From Rhizomys pruinosus (lineage: Eukaryota; Chordata; Mammalia; Rodentia; Spalacidae), in NCBI GenBank assembly GCA_009823505.1, contig VZQC01000263.1, forward strand, positions 487,322 through 551,321: DNA of 64,000 nt, read 5' to 3'. Below, piece by piece: positions 34,215-45,009 of this stretch. The translations under genes and the position numbers were made by a program. The notes under the pieces are model-generated. The model was not told the origin of the DNA. It saw nothing but the letters and a program-made list of their open reading frames with translations, and ran no database searches. Position 1 is the stretch's first letter; each line of letters starts with the position of its first letter.

Positions 34215-34820
34215 AGTGCTTTTCTTTTCTTTTCTTTTCTTTTTTTTTTACTTTTTTGTCTTTTTACTAAGACCTCAAGTTTTATACGTGAAATACAATT
34301 TCTCAGGCCTTACCCATCATTTATTTCTGGTTATACTTTCCTTTTGGATGTTTAAGGCCACACAGTCAGCCCAGATTAACCAAGGTTTTTGTTTTCTCAA
34401 TGTCAGTTGAGGATCTGATCCTCAGGGGTCACTCAGGTTTTAGGGGTGCAGGGAGCCCCTGGCTCCTTTTGGCTTTTCATTTACCAGTTCCATCCACTCA
34501 AGGACAAAGTCAGGTCTTGCTAGGTCTTGAAGCCTGACCATACTTTCCTCTTTATAGGCTGGACACTAGCTGAAGTCTCATTAGTGGATCTCCAAGACCT
34601 CCCTGCACAGGAAGACTGGTGGCTCACATTGGCAGGACATTTCAAGAGATGCCCCCATGCATAGTCCTCTGGGACATAATTGACTTCTGTAGTGCTCATT
34701 TCTTGTAATCTTGTTTTGAGAAACTTTCTACTCCATTTTCCCAGCTTTTATAGCTTCATTGTGTAACTCCTTACCCTGCCCTGGATTTTATTTTTCAGGG
34801 TTTTTTTTTTGGGGGGGGCG
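34215..34820. other. No gene recognised
   Basis: A TTTTC-rich start, then sequence that may belong to the same unclassified repeat or to an L1 3' region. No coding homology seen. Confidence 0.4.
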
Positions 34821-34824
34821 TTGT

Positions 34825-34992
34825 TTGCCTGTTTGTTTTTAGTTTCTCTGAGACCTGATCTTCCTGTAGCCCCAGTTGGCCTGGAGCTCACTATGTAGAC
34901 CAGGCTGGCCTTGATCTCACAATTTATCTGCCTGCATCTGCTTCCTGCACATTGGGAGTAAAGAAAGGTGGATGCCACTATGCACAGCTGAT
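34825..34992 (-). mobile_element. B1 SINE, diverged
   Basis: ctctgagacctgatcttcctgtagcccc start. Confidence 0.8.
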
Positions 34993-34994
34993 TT

Positions 34995-35240
34995 TGAAGT
35001 TTTAAGGAACTATTAGCTCCTGAATACTGCTAGGTAAGAGAGTTGGTCTTCTTTGAGGGAGTGATGGCTGACCAGGTTCCAATTGATGAACTTACACCAA
35101 GGGACCTCTGGGGTCACAAACTTGACTTGATAGGCCTTAACCTGTACAACAGAATGCATGAAATCTGATGAGGATGCAGGTCTAAATATACTTAAAATGT
35201 ATTGTATGAAATGCACAAATATTCATTAAAAGTATACATT
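34995..35240 (+). mobile_element. L1 3' UTR fragment
   Basis: gatgaggatgcaggtctaaat, then tgtatgaaatgcacaaatattc and cattaaaa: an L1 3' end. Confidence 0.72.
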
Positions 35241-35267
35241 GAGAAAAATAAACATAAAGATATTATA

Positions 35268-35420
35268 GAGCCAGGTGTGGTGGCACATGCCTTTAATCTC
35301 AGCACTCAGAAGGGAGAAGCACAGGGATCTCTGTCAGATAAAGGCCAGCCTGGTTTACATAGGGAGTTCCAGGCCAGCTGGAGTTACACGGAGATTCTAT
35401 CTCAAAAAAAAAAAAAAAAA
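35268..35420 (+). mobile_element. B1 SINE
   Basis: gccaggtgtggtggcacatgcc start, A tail. Confidence 0.9.
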
Positions 35421-35424
35421 ATGA

Positions 35425-35945
35425 GTTGATCTGTTTTCTTATTGAATAACTGAGTATTTCCACTTGACTGATATTATTTACCTATTCTTTGAGGCTTTCA
35501 CAAATGTATATTGTATAAACTCTATTTCAGCCTCATAATAATTTACTTTTCTTAAGACTGGGAGTCAAAAGAGACGGCCAAATTAATGTAGAATCTGCAT
35601 TGGTTTTTATCCTAAATCCAAGCCTATCATTATCTTGTTTTATGTTTGCCTTTCAAACTTCTGAAAGGAAAAAGGAAAAGAAGAGATTTGAAACAGTTGC
35701 TATCTCCTCTTGTTCCATAAAGGACTGAGTTTAATGAAAAGAATACATAGAACCAATAGGTTAAAATCAATTGTATTTGGAGATAACATGTTAGTCTGGT
35801 TCTCTTTAACAACCCTGCCTCTATATTTTATTTTGTCTTCTTTGTTCTGCCTCTGTATTTTTAAGTAACTGTAATGCAAAAAGCAAATAGGCATAGTAAA
35901 CCTTCCAATTCAAAGGTGAGTTCCTGCAGTGTTTCTCTTTTCCAA
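35425..35945. other. Apparently unique sequence
   Basis: Nothing recognised. Confidence 0.45.
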
Positions 35946-36148
35946 CCTGTTTTTTTGTTTGTTTGGTTTGGTTTGGTTTGGGTTTTGGGGGTTTTTCTGT
36001 TTTTTCTTTTTTGCTTTTTGGTCTTTTTGAGATAGGGTCTCCCTTTAGTCCCAGCTGGCCTGGAGCTCACTCTGTAGACCAAGCTGGCCTTGAACTCACA
36101 GAGATCCTCTTGACTCTGCCTCCCAAGTGCTGGGATCCAACCTGTTTT
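35945..36148 (-). mobile_element. B1 SINE with TSD
   Basis: tccaacctgtttt occurs just before the T-rich tail and again after the body. Confidence 0.94.
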
Positions 36149-36244
36149 ACAACAGAGTAAAGATTCCAAATAGTTTAAATATTTCAAATTAGTTTGAAAT
36201 ATTTAAATTACTTTCAATTCAAATTACTTTGAATTTTTTGACAT

Positions 36245-36420
36245 TTATTTATTGATTTTGTATATGAAAGCACCTGTGCATGCGCCATGGCACACATTTA
36301 GAAGTCAGAGGACAACTGTGGGACTTGATTCTTTCTACCTATGGGTCCCCAGGGATCCAATACAGTTTTTCAGACTTGGCAGCAAGTGCCTTTACCCACT
36401 GAGCCATCTTGCTGGCCCAA
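36245..36420 (-). mobile_element. B3/B4-like tRNA-derived SINE
   Basis: tttatttattgattttgtatatg ... cactgagccatcttgctggccc. Confidence 0.7.
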
Positions 36421-36508
36421 TTTGTTTTTTGAGTCAGGGTCTTATGAAGCCCAGGCTGGCCTCGAACTCACTATGTAGCAGAGGTTGACTTTAAACTTCT
36501 GGTCTACG

Positions 36509-36765
36509 GGGCTGGAGAGATAGCCTAGCGGTTAAGAGCACCAATTGCTCTTGCAGAGGACCTGGGTTCGATCCCCAGCACCCACATGGCGGCTAAGAAA
36601 CATCTGTAACTCCAATTCCAGGAGAACTCTAGTTCCAGGGGAATCTGAGACCCTCTTCTGACCACGGCATTGCACGACACGGGTGCACAAACCTACATGC
36701 AGACAGTACACTCATACACACACAAAAATAAACAAAATTAAAAAATAAATAAAATAAAATAAACT
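36509..36765 (+). mobile_element. B2-superfamily SINE, duplication subfamily, with TSD
   Basis: Inserted in an old reversed B1-like stretch; aaacttctggtct flanks both ends. Confidence 0.95.
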
Positions 36766-36839
36766 TCTGGTCTTCCTGCTTCCATCTCCTAAGAACTGAG
36801 ATCACAGACATGTGTTATTCATGTTTCACTTGGGCAAAG

Positions 36840-36842
<3 letters not shown>

Positions 36843-36872
<30 letters not shown>
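36843..36872. repeat. (GT)n microsatellite
   Basis: Short GT tract. The following 36900-37200 looks like a degenerate B4 and then unique DNA. Confidence 0.85.
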
Positions 36873-36873
<1 letters not shown>

Positions 36874-37233
36874 ATATAATGTATGTATGATATCCATATA
36901 GGTATGTACATGTACTTACACATCCCTATATGTGTTCATGCAAGCATGTACTTGCCTTGAGGAGTCTGAGGACAACCTCAGGTATAGGTCCACATCTCCC
37001 ACCTTGTTTGACACAGGTCCCTGTGTTGATTCCCACTGCACTGCATGTGCCAGAGTAGCTGGCACATGAGCTTTGGGGGATTCTCTTGTCTCTGCTCTTG
37101 ACTAAATTTCTTAAAGAAGAGATTTCTACACCTCGGAGAAAGTTCCTGATTTTAAACACTGTCATTCTCTGTGGAATGAATCTTCCTATCATTGCCCCCT
37201 GGATTCTACTTCTGTCATATCATAGCACTGACT

Positions 37234-37290
37234 CATGTGGATAAAGACAATATATAATATATAATATTATATATTATCTTTATCCACATG
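37234..37290. repeat. 57-bp AT-rich palindrome
   Basis: catgtggataaaga at the left is exactly mirrored by tctttatccacatg at the right, with an almost self-complementary AATATATAATATATAAT core. It is followed by a TA-rich tract. Confidence 0.93.
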
Positions 37291-37363
37291 ATATATATAT
37301 ATATTTAATATATATAATATATATATTATAGAAAACAAATTGGAGCTTCATTCCACCCAGCAT

Positions 37364-37462
37364 TACTCCAGTTCCAGGGGAATCTGACACCCTCTTCTGA
37401 CCTCCACAGCACTGCATGACATGGGTGCACCAACCTACATGCAGACAGTACACTCATACACA

Positions 37463-37504
<42 letters not shown>

Positions 37505-37505
37505 A
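37364..37505 (+). mobile_element. 5'-truncated B2 with (AAAT)n tail
   Basis: Begins at actccagttccagggg; the tail is an AAAT repeat. Confidence 0.9.
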
Positions 37506-37529
37506 AAAAATAAGATTTGGCCTTCAGAG

Positions 37530-38165
37530 AGAATGCCAAAGTTGGGTGCTTAAGCCTATAATTTCAACACTTCAGAAACTAATATAGAAGAAGTGTTGAA
37601 GTTCAAGGCTAGCATGGGTTGCAAAGTGAGACAGCCTCTCAAAAAAGTTATTTTGTCCAAGGTTATATAGGTGCTAAGGATTTGGACCTAGGTTTTTCTG
37701 ACTACAGGAAATATAGTCCTTTATAAAACATTTGAGTGAGAAATTATGAAGAGTTTCTGCCCATCAGAATCAACAGAATAACTGCAAAGACTGTACATAC
37801 ACAGAAGGCACAATTTTTTTTATGCGTGATGCAAAGTTCAGTAAGGAGCCATACTTTCGTCACTCCAGTATTTGAGAAACTATCCAAATTTATGGCCAAC
37901 CTGAGTTAAATCATGAGACTCTGTCTAAAGAAAGCAAAAAAACATGAGGCTGGGAATGGGATTTATCTTGTATAATTCCTAATATGCAGGAGTTCCTCGG
38001 TTTAATTCCCAGCACTGCATAAACTGGGTGTAGTGATGCATATCTAGAGTCTTAACACCGTCAAGGGAAGGGAAGGAGGATCAGAAGTTCAAGGTCATCA
38101 TGAGCTACATAGAGACTTTTAGGCCAGCCTGGGTTACATGAGATCATGTCTCAAAAAAAGTGAAA
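37530..38165 (+). mobile_element. Old B1 and ID-like remnants
   Basis: Diverged B1 bodies at about 37535-37645, 37835-37935 and 38015-38160, with an ID-like piece at 37945-38020. Confidence 0.6.
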
Positions 38166-38339
38166 AGAAAATGAGCAAATATCATAGAAAAATAATATAG
38201 ATTGAGTTAAATAGTTGAGAAATAAAGAATGAAAATAATCAGCAATGAATTTATGCAAGCTTAATTTGGATTAGCTCAGATGCATTTCTGTTATGTTACA
38301 CAACAGAAATATTTAGAACGGAATTTTTGATTCATTGAT

Positions 38340-38697
38340 TTGTTTATATGTATCTGTGTATGTATCTGTATGAGTGTATGTATACCTGTGGTGGTGGGGT
38401 TGGGGTTACGTGTATCTGTGTGCATATACAGAAGCTAGAAGATGACACTGGGTGGTCTTCTCTATTACTCTCCATTTATTCCTTTGGGGCAGGGTGTCTC
38501 CTTAAACCTTGAGCTCCTATTTTCTCAGCTAAGTTAAAAAGAAGAAAGCCCTAGTCATCCTCCCATCTCTGCCTCTCTTGGAGTTAGGATTCTAGGCATT
38601 TGTGAAGATTCCTGGCTTGTATATAATATGAACTCTGGTCCTCGTGATTGTGGAGCAAGTGCTTTTAACTGCTGAGACATTTCTCCAGCCTCTCAAA
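38340..38697 (-). mobile_element. B4 SINE
   Basis: tgtatctgtgtgcatatacagaagctag, a B1-like core near 38490, and gctgagacatttctccagcc at the end. Confidence 0.8.
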
Positions 38698-38714
38698 GGG
38701 AATTTTTGTTATTT

Positions 38715-38862
38715 TCTGGTTTTGGGTCTTTTTTGAGACAAGATCTCCCTGTAGCCCCAGCTGGCCTGAAACTTACTATGTAGACAAAGCTGACCTATCT
38801 CATAGAGATTCACCTGCTTCTGCCTCAAGTGCTGAGATCAAAGGTATGCCACCATGCTTGGC
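38715..38862 (-). mobile_element. B1 SINE, diverged
   Basis: gggtcttttttgagacaagatc start. Confidence 0.85.
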
Positions 38863-38869
38863 TCAAATA

Positions 38870-39160
38870 GAATTTTTAAAGCTTGATGTCCACAAGAGGA
38901 AAAAAAAAACATAATTAAGGAATACAAGAAAGAAAGCTCTTGTCCATGGAAAGGTGGAAAAAATGAGGACACTGTCAAAGAAAAATATGACTTTTGATAA
39001 TGAGTCAATACAAAAGAATTAAAAGGAGATATGATCAGAGGTGTTTTGTGGAAAGAGAAAAGACCCATTTGACTAAAAGAGAGAATTTCATACTTTGCAG
39101 AATGTATCATTTCCCAATTGCTATATAACAGACCATTCCAGAACTCTGTAATTTAGAGGG
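38870..39160. other. Apparently unique sequence
   Basis: Nothing recognised. Confidence 0.4.
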
Positions 39161-39164
39161 GGTT

Positions 39165-39335
39165 TTTGTTTGGGTTTGATATAGCTTGTCTTTTAATTTT
39201 TTGAGATAAGTTCTCATGAATCCCAGGCTGTGTTCAATCTCTCTGTTGTAGCCCAGACAGACCTTGAAATCCTGGTACGCCAGCCTTGACCTCCCAAGTG
39301 CTGGGGTTATAAGCATGCATTACTACTGCTCGTGG
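39165..39335 (-). mobile_element. Old B1 remnant
   Basis: gagataagttctcatgaatccc start. Confidence 0.7.
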
Positions 39336-39589
39336 CTTTTGGTTTCAAATAATAACAGTTTCTTCAGTTCACAATTCTATAGGCTACACTTTTTTGGTCT
39401 GCACCAGACTGGGCTGATCTCCTCTAGAATTGATCATATTTCTATAGTCAGTTGGGGAATCTGATGGATGTTGACAGGTGGCTTCATTCATATGGTTCAT
39501 GATTCACTAGGAAAATGAAGGCAGGGAATCACTTGTCTAGCAAGCAAGACAAGTGACAATGGTACCAATGAGGCAGGTCCCAAAGAACA

Positions 39590-39925
39590 ATTTTTTTAGG
39601 TCTTTTTGAGACAGGGTCTTCCTGTAGCCCCAGCTGTCCTGGAACTCACTATATAGACCAGGCTGGCCTTGAATTCAAGAGATTATCCTGCCTCTGCCTC
39701 CCAAGTGCTGGGATTACAGGCATGCGGCACCACGCCCAACTCAGAATGATATTTTTCTTACTTTTTTTTTTTTTTTGGTCTTTTCGAGACAGGGTCTCCC
39801 TGTAGCCCCAGCTGTCCTGGAACTCACTCTGTAGACCAGGCTGGTCTTGAACTCACAAAGATCCACCTGCCTCTGCCTCCCAAGTGCTAGGATTAAAGGC
39901 ATGCACCACCACGCCCGGCCCTCAG
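39590..39925 (-). mobile_element. Two B1 SINEs in series
   Basis: Copies at 39595-39742 and 39763-39920. cagaatgatattttt and cagaacaatattttt flank the second, its probable TSD. Confidence 0.93.
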
Positions 39926-39959
39926 AACAATATTTTTAAACCTCTATTTGTGTCACAAT

Positions 39960-40140
39960 TTCTTTTTTTTTTTTTTTTTTGGTCTTTTTGAGACAGGGCT
40001 GTCTCCGCTTGTAGCCCAGATGTCCTGGAACTTCACTCTGTAGTTCCAGGCTGGACTTGGAACACAAGATGCCGCCTCGTCCCCGGTCAAGTGCTAGGAT
40101 TAAAAAAAAAACATAAGCTCACCGACGCCTCGGGCTTTGT
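39960..40140 (-). mobile_element. B1 SINE with many indels
   Basis: The B1 order is intact, but extra bases are scattered through it (gggctgtctccgcttgtagccc; cactctgtagttccaggctggacttgg). This looks like base-calling error rather than normal decay. Confidence 0.75.
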
Positions 40141-40189
40141 GTCCACAAATTTCTATTCATCCTCTTAAGAACAAAGCCCAGAGAAACCA

Positions 40190-40675
40190 CAGACAGCCAT
40201 TTGGTGATACATGCCTGAAATCTCCAACTTGAGTGGAGGGTAAGGAAGGAGGGATAAGGAGTCAAGGCCATTCCAGTACACAGTCCCATAGTGATTCAAG
40301 AGCCAGTAGAAGTACATAGAAACTTGTCTCAAAAAAGAAAGATGAGGAGGATCGCAACAAATTTAAAACCTTCCTAGACTAACCCAGTGAATTTAAAGCC
40401 AGTCCAAGCAAGTTATTGAAACCTTATTTGAAAAAAAATAATTATATATAAATGGGCTAAGTATATAGCTCAGTGAGAGAGTGTTTTACCCTACACGTTG
40501 ATGAAACTCTAGGTTAAATTACCGCAACCAAAAATGGAGTAGGAGGAAGAAGAAAGAGAGGGGAGGAGAAGGAAGGAAGGAAGGAAAGATCGAAGAAAGG
40601 AAAGGAAGGAAGGAAGGAGGCAGGAAGAAATGAACGGAAGGAGAAGGAGGAAGGAAGAATACCCACCTAGTTATT
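40190..40675 (+). mobile_element. Old B1, ID-like piece and GGAA-rich tract
   Basis: B1 remnant at 40190-40335; ID-like ggctaagtatatagctcagtgag near 40455-40520; purine repeat at 40530-40660. Confidence 0.65.
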
Positions 40676-40689
40676 TTATATTCTTTTAT

Positions 40690-40985
40690 TTTTTGCTTTT
40701 TTTTTTTTTTTTTTTTATTTTTTGTCTTTTGAGACAAGAGGGTCTCCCTTTAGTCCCCGCTGGGCCTTGAACTCACACAAGATACCTCCTGCCTATGCCT
40801 CCAATTGCCTTGGGTTACAGGTGTGCCACCACACCCAGGTGTTTGTAGTGTTTTTTTTGTTGTTTGTTTATTTTAGACCAGGTATCCCTGTACTCCCCGA
40901 GTGGATTGGAACTTTATATGGAGATTCTTTGGCCTAGATCTCACAATATCGCCTGCTTAGTGCATCAATCACAGGAATGCTTCCT
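40690..40985 (-). mobile_element. Garbled B1 sequence
   Basis: Two reversed B1-like stretches (from 40725 and from 40870) with gaps and insertions throughout. Confidence 0.6.
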
Positions 40986-40989
40986 ATTT

Positions 40990-41735
40990 GTTTTTACAGA
41001 CGCTGAGGACTGTATCCAGTGCCTCACACAATGTGCCCTGCCACTGGGTCTTCCCTCCTTCCTCCCCCCTAGCCTAAGCTCAGATTCTGCTGTCTTTTGG
41101 TTTCTTTTTTTTCTTTTTTTTTACACTGTAGTAGTTCGGAGCTGCTGGGCTTGCTGGCTAACACTCACTAATTTTATGGCCCAGACTACTCATCCTCTTA
41201 AGTGATGGGATGGCAGGCCAGAGCCACCACAACCAATTCAAATTCTGCCTCATGATGGAAAAAGTATTTGGGGAACTGTACCCGCTGTCATTCCCTAGAT
41301 CTGAGTAGATTTATGTGCGATAGAAGAAATCAGAGACGAGAGAGAGGGACTGCGCGAGTAGCGGACGATAGAGAGCGAATAGCTAGATAAACGGAATTAG
41401 AAAATATATCCCTATATACTATCTAATTCAGTTCATTCCTTCATTCCTTCATTGCCTTCCTTCCTTCCTTGCTTCCTTCTATCCTCCTTCCTTTCCTTCC
41501 TCCTACTTCAGTTTCTTTCTTGTTCCCTTCTATATTGTCCCAGCCCCGACCCCCTCCTCTTTGCGTTCTTTCTCCCCTCTTTTCCCCCTCTCACTATCGC
41601 TTCTTTCATTCGCTTCCCCCATTTAACCCTTTTCCTCTGCATCCCGTCTCCCCCGACGCCTTCTTTTGCCCTCTACTTCCCCGTTCGCCACCTGTTGTCT
41701 TGCCTGTCCTGTTGATTTCCACACCTTCTCCTAGC
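40990..41735. other. Low-confidence sequence with pyrimidine tract
   Basis: Contains an unusual CG-rich patch at 41325-41390 and a long C/T-rich stretch at 41430-41720. Plus-strand open frames there are produced by base composition. Confidence 0.5.
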
Positions 41736-41862
41736 ACTTGGTAGGCAGGGCGCGTGGCTCTTTGTGCATTCATCCGGGCCGCGTTATCACAGTAGCGGTT
41801 CCAGCAGCTGGTGCTTAAGGGGAGACCCTGTTCGAAAAGACCAAAAAAAAAAAAAAAAAAGA
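41735..41862 (+). mobile_element. Garbled B1 SINE
   Basis: cctagcacttgg and gggagaccctg...cgaaaagacc frame a B1 whose middle (ggcagggcgcgtggctc, gccgcgttatcacag) is heavily corrupted. Confidence 0.72.
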
Positions 41863-42040
41863 CAATGTAAAAACTAACTATTTTCTATAGAATTAATATT
41901 TTCATGCCTTTTTAACACTGAGATTTAGATGTGATCACTGGAGCTTGATGTGTTTTGGTTTGGTTTGATTTATTTGGGTTTCTTGCTATATAGCCAAAGC
42001 TGGCCTGAGCTCCTGGTCCTCCTACCCCCACCTTCCAAGT

Positions 42041-42193
42041 TTGACATGCCCACCATGTCCAACTCATCACTATCATGTTCAATTCAGAAAATATTTCTTT
42101 GCCATTTACTAAGAACTAGGTATTAGGCATTTATCAAAAAAAAAAAACGACTAAGGTTTAGCCAAAAGGCTAAGGAGTTAAGGGACATGATAT
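42041..42193. repeat. Inverted repeat, donor arm (153 bp)
   Basis: The reverse complement recurs at 43203-43356 with only a couple of mismatches and an A-run length difference. This arm is embedded in ordinary flanking sequence and is the likely source of the copy inside the homeobox. Confidence 0.96.
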
Positions 42194-42689
42194 CTCCCAC
42201 CAGGAAAAGACTGTTGTTAGGCAGACAGGAAATTACTACTTAATACTGGCTATGGGTCCTTCCTGTTTTATCACAAGAGAAAAGGCTGAATTTAAAGGCA
42301 CATTTTCATAAGGGAAGTTTTACTTCTGCACTGTGATTCCCATAAACTACTTCCTAGTTTTCATTCCAAGGTAATGCATTTGAACCCCTCCTTGTATCTA
42401 TTTGCCTTCTTCCAATTCATATAAGAATGATATTCTATTTATAAAGCTTTTGTCCTAAGTACAAGATGATCAAATCAAGAAAAAACTGGTTCTCACTGAT
42501 CCTCTGACAGAGGTGTCTCTGAACACTTTGATCTAAGAAGTCAGTTGCAAAATTCACTCATCCAAGTCAAATTTATGAAGTAGTTCTCCCAGAACTGTAT
42601 GAAACTTGAGCAGCCTGAGGGAAGACCAGAATCTTCCATACAAGAATAATACCTTGTCACAGAACTTCTCTATCTTTCTTTACAGGCTG

Positions 42690-43035
42690 TAGAGGTTTTT
42701 GTTCGTTTTTAGTTTTGTTCTGTTTTGGGTTGGGTTTTGAGCCGTGGGGGAGGAAAGGGGGGTAGCATTTTTAAATTGTCTTGTTTTGGATTTGGAAGGT
42801 AGAGTCAGGTTCTGTACAGGAGGCTGGCCAGGAACTCACAACAGTCTTCTTGCCTCTGGCTCCCTGGTGCTGGGACTGAGGGTTTGACTTCAGTTTTTTG
42901 AGACCGGATCTAGCTCTACAGTTCAGGCTGGCTTAAAACTAAGGCTGTACCAAGGCTGACTTTAAACTCAAAATCCTCCTACCTCAGCCTCCTGAATGCT
43001 GAGATTATAGGTGCACATTACCACACCTGGGTCCT
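42690..43035 (-). mobile_element. Old reversed B1 remnants
   Basis: Degenerate B1-like cores near 42790-42890 and 42895-43030. Confidence 0.65.
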
Positions 43036-43171
43036 TTGAGATTTAAAGTCATTTCTGAAGACACAAGAACTAATTTGCTTCTACTGGGCCTGGTGATCTG
43101 CAGCAACAAAACAACGGACCATGGCTTCAGTCATCTCTGAAGGATCCCGGAAATGCAAGAGAACCAAGTTT

Positions 43172-43212
43172 GACATGATATGTCATGTCTAAGGGACATG
43201 ACATATCATGTC
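43172..43212. repeat. Perfect hairpin, 18-bp arms
   Basis: gacatgatatgtcatgtc (43172-43189), a 5-base loop, then gacatgacatatcatgtc (43195-43212). It sits exactly where the homeobox reading is lost. Confidence 0.97.
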
Positions 43213-43356
43213 CCTTAACTACTTAGCCTTTTGGCTAAACCTTAGTCAGTTTTTTTTTTTTTATAAATGCCTAATACCTAGTTCTTAGTAAATGGCAAAG
43301 AAATATTTTCTGAATTGAACATGATAGTGATGAGTTGGACATGGTGGGCATGTCAA
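43203..43356. repeat. Inverted repeat, recipient arm (154 bp)
   Basis: Reverse-complement copy of 42041-42193 lying inside the homeobox of the pseudogene. Confidence 0.96.
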
Positions 43357-43357
43357 G

Positions 43358-43412
43358 TTTTCAAACGCCTCAATAAGAACCAATGCCAGGTTCTTATTGA
43401 GGCGTTTGAAAA
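43358..43412. repeat. Perfect hairpin, 24-bp arms
   Basis: 43358-43381 is the exact reverse complement of 43389-43412, which is homeobox coding sequence (LIEAFEK region). The loop is 7 bases. Confidence 0.97.
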
Positions 43413-44249
43413 GAACCGGTATCCTGATATTAACACCAGAAAAGAACTGGCCAAAGTGATCCAAATACGGAGCCACGAATCCATATGTGGTTTCAGAACT
43501 GGCGAGCTCAGATGTCAAAGAGAAGCCTGTTGAGTTCCAGTAGGAAGGCAGTCTTCACACAGCCCCCGACCCTAGGCCCTGAACCATCCGAGGTCCATCA
43601 ACACAGCTCCTCAGGCCAACTGGGCCTTTCCGAGTCCCCAAAAGAAATGGACAACTTCTCCAGGGAGTTGGAACATGCTTCTCGTCAAGCCATCCATCGG
43701 GGGAACACTGCTGTCCAGAACATGAATATAGCCGTCCCTGACCTGAGAGACGCCAGCCAGCAACCCAGGTGAGTTTTCCAGAGACTTGTACAGCTCACCC
43801 TCTTTGGATCCAGCTATGTTTCTGCCTCCTGCTTCCCAACATTTCTTCCCACAGCTGGATGTTGGTGGCAGTAGCACTGACATTTGTCTAGAGACACCCA
43901 AGCTGCTACTCTCTGAGCAGCATCTATGTTCCAGGGAACTGCAGTTAGCGGGCGGCTGGCAGCCTCTGGATCCAAAGCAGGCGCCCCGGATTTCTAGGGG
44001 CCTGGGAGCAGCCGGAACTGTACACTGCCCAGCAACTCTGGCCACATTCAGCTTCTGCCTCTCTGCTCTCCCTTAACCCTCAACTACAGCCAATGATGGG
44101 CCCTGCTGATTACCAGGAGCAATATCGACCTCCCTTTGTCAGACAGGATCTGTGTTGGAGACCACAGAGTATGTGCCCCCCAAACCCCAACTACTGTGCG
44201 GTCTGTCCTTCAAACTACCATGCAGTAAAACTAGAAAAGCTTTAATTAA

Positions 44250-45005
44250 GAAGCAGTCACGGGGAGACAAATGAACTAAGCTGTTGTTCATTTGTAATAT
44301 ACGCCATGCAAATTTGAAAAGGAATACAAAGATTCGTTGACTTTGCCTTGGAAAAGACTTTCAGGAATGGAGTCGCGATGTCAGTATGGAAATGCAGTGG
44401 ATATAAGGCAGGCAACAGATGTTGAAGTTTTCCTTTGATGAGAGACAAAAAGGATTTGTAAAAATCTCTCCTGTGAAAATGTGAAACACCAACAAAGTTC
44501 TCCAAAGCAACAAGAGAGGAGTTCAGGATCCGGATGAGACTTTTTCTACACAGATGCATTACTCTACGGTCACTAGACAATGATGATTCATAAACTGGCC
44601 ATTTTTTTTTCTGGTTTCTGGATCTGAGGACTGAACACAGGGTCTCATGTAGGCGAGGCAGATGAGCACTCCCGCCACTGAGCTGCACACCCAGTCCTGC
44701 TGCCTGTTCTCATGAATGAATTGGCCCATATCCAAAGGCAAAAACCAAATAGCAGTCCAGAGAAAGTTTTAAGATGTATGTAATAGTCCAGATATCTGTA
44801 GCCTGAATTCAGTTTATTTTTTTTTAATTAAGACTGAGGTGATTTATTAATCTTGTTAAGGAATTCAGTTTATTCTATTTGGACTTGGGACTGCTACATT
44901 TCATAACTGTCTCCTATGATTCGTATGGTGAGGCAAGTGTGGGAAAAGCCACCAAAGAGTAATGATTTCCAATCCTGATGGACATTAGTATCACCTGGGA
45001 AGTCT
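44250..45005. other. Apparently unique sequence
   Basis: Downstream of the homeobox pseudogene, possibly including its 3' UTR. The minus-strand open frame at 44688-44257 has no recognised homology; a B4-like remnant (ggtttctggatctgaggactgaac) lies near 44615-44700. Confidence 0.45.
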
Positions 45006-45009
45006 TATT

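Larger units (their letters stand above)
43121..44245 (+). pseudogene. DUXA/Duxbl-like double-homeobox pseudogene
   Basis: A start codon at 43121 opens MASVISEGSRKCKRTKF, the basic N-terminal arm of a PRD-class homeodomain. Coding is then interrupted by 43172-43388. It resumes with QVLIEAFEKNRYPDINTRKE (about 43389-43445) and ELAKVIQI. A one-base frameshift near 43465 leads into helix 3, RIHMWFQNWRAQMSKR (about 43476-43523). That order matches a homeodomain of the Duxa/Duxbl family, whose products are DNA-binding factors of germline and early embryo. An open tail follows (to about 43770), then after further shifts SSPSLDPAMFLPPASQHFFP (from 43789) and a possible C-terminus ending at TAA 44243-44245. 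Only one homeodomain was found. The open tail runs across possible exon borders, which suggests a retrocopy; no TSD was identified. It is dead. Confidence 0.8.

Noticed and set aside
36926..37192. 88-codon minus-strand frame
   Set aside because: Overlaps a degenerate SINE at one end and shows no recognisable domain.
41452..41744. Plus-strand frames rich in Pro, Ser, Leu and Phe
   Set aside because: A C/T-rich tract yields these in any frame, and the sequence there is doubtful.
43611..44045. 144-codon minus-strand frame
   Set aside because: Antisense to the homeobox pseudogene tail; no homology seen.
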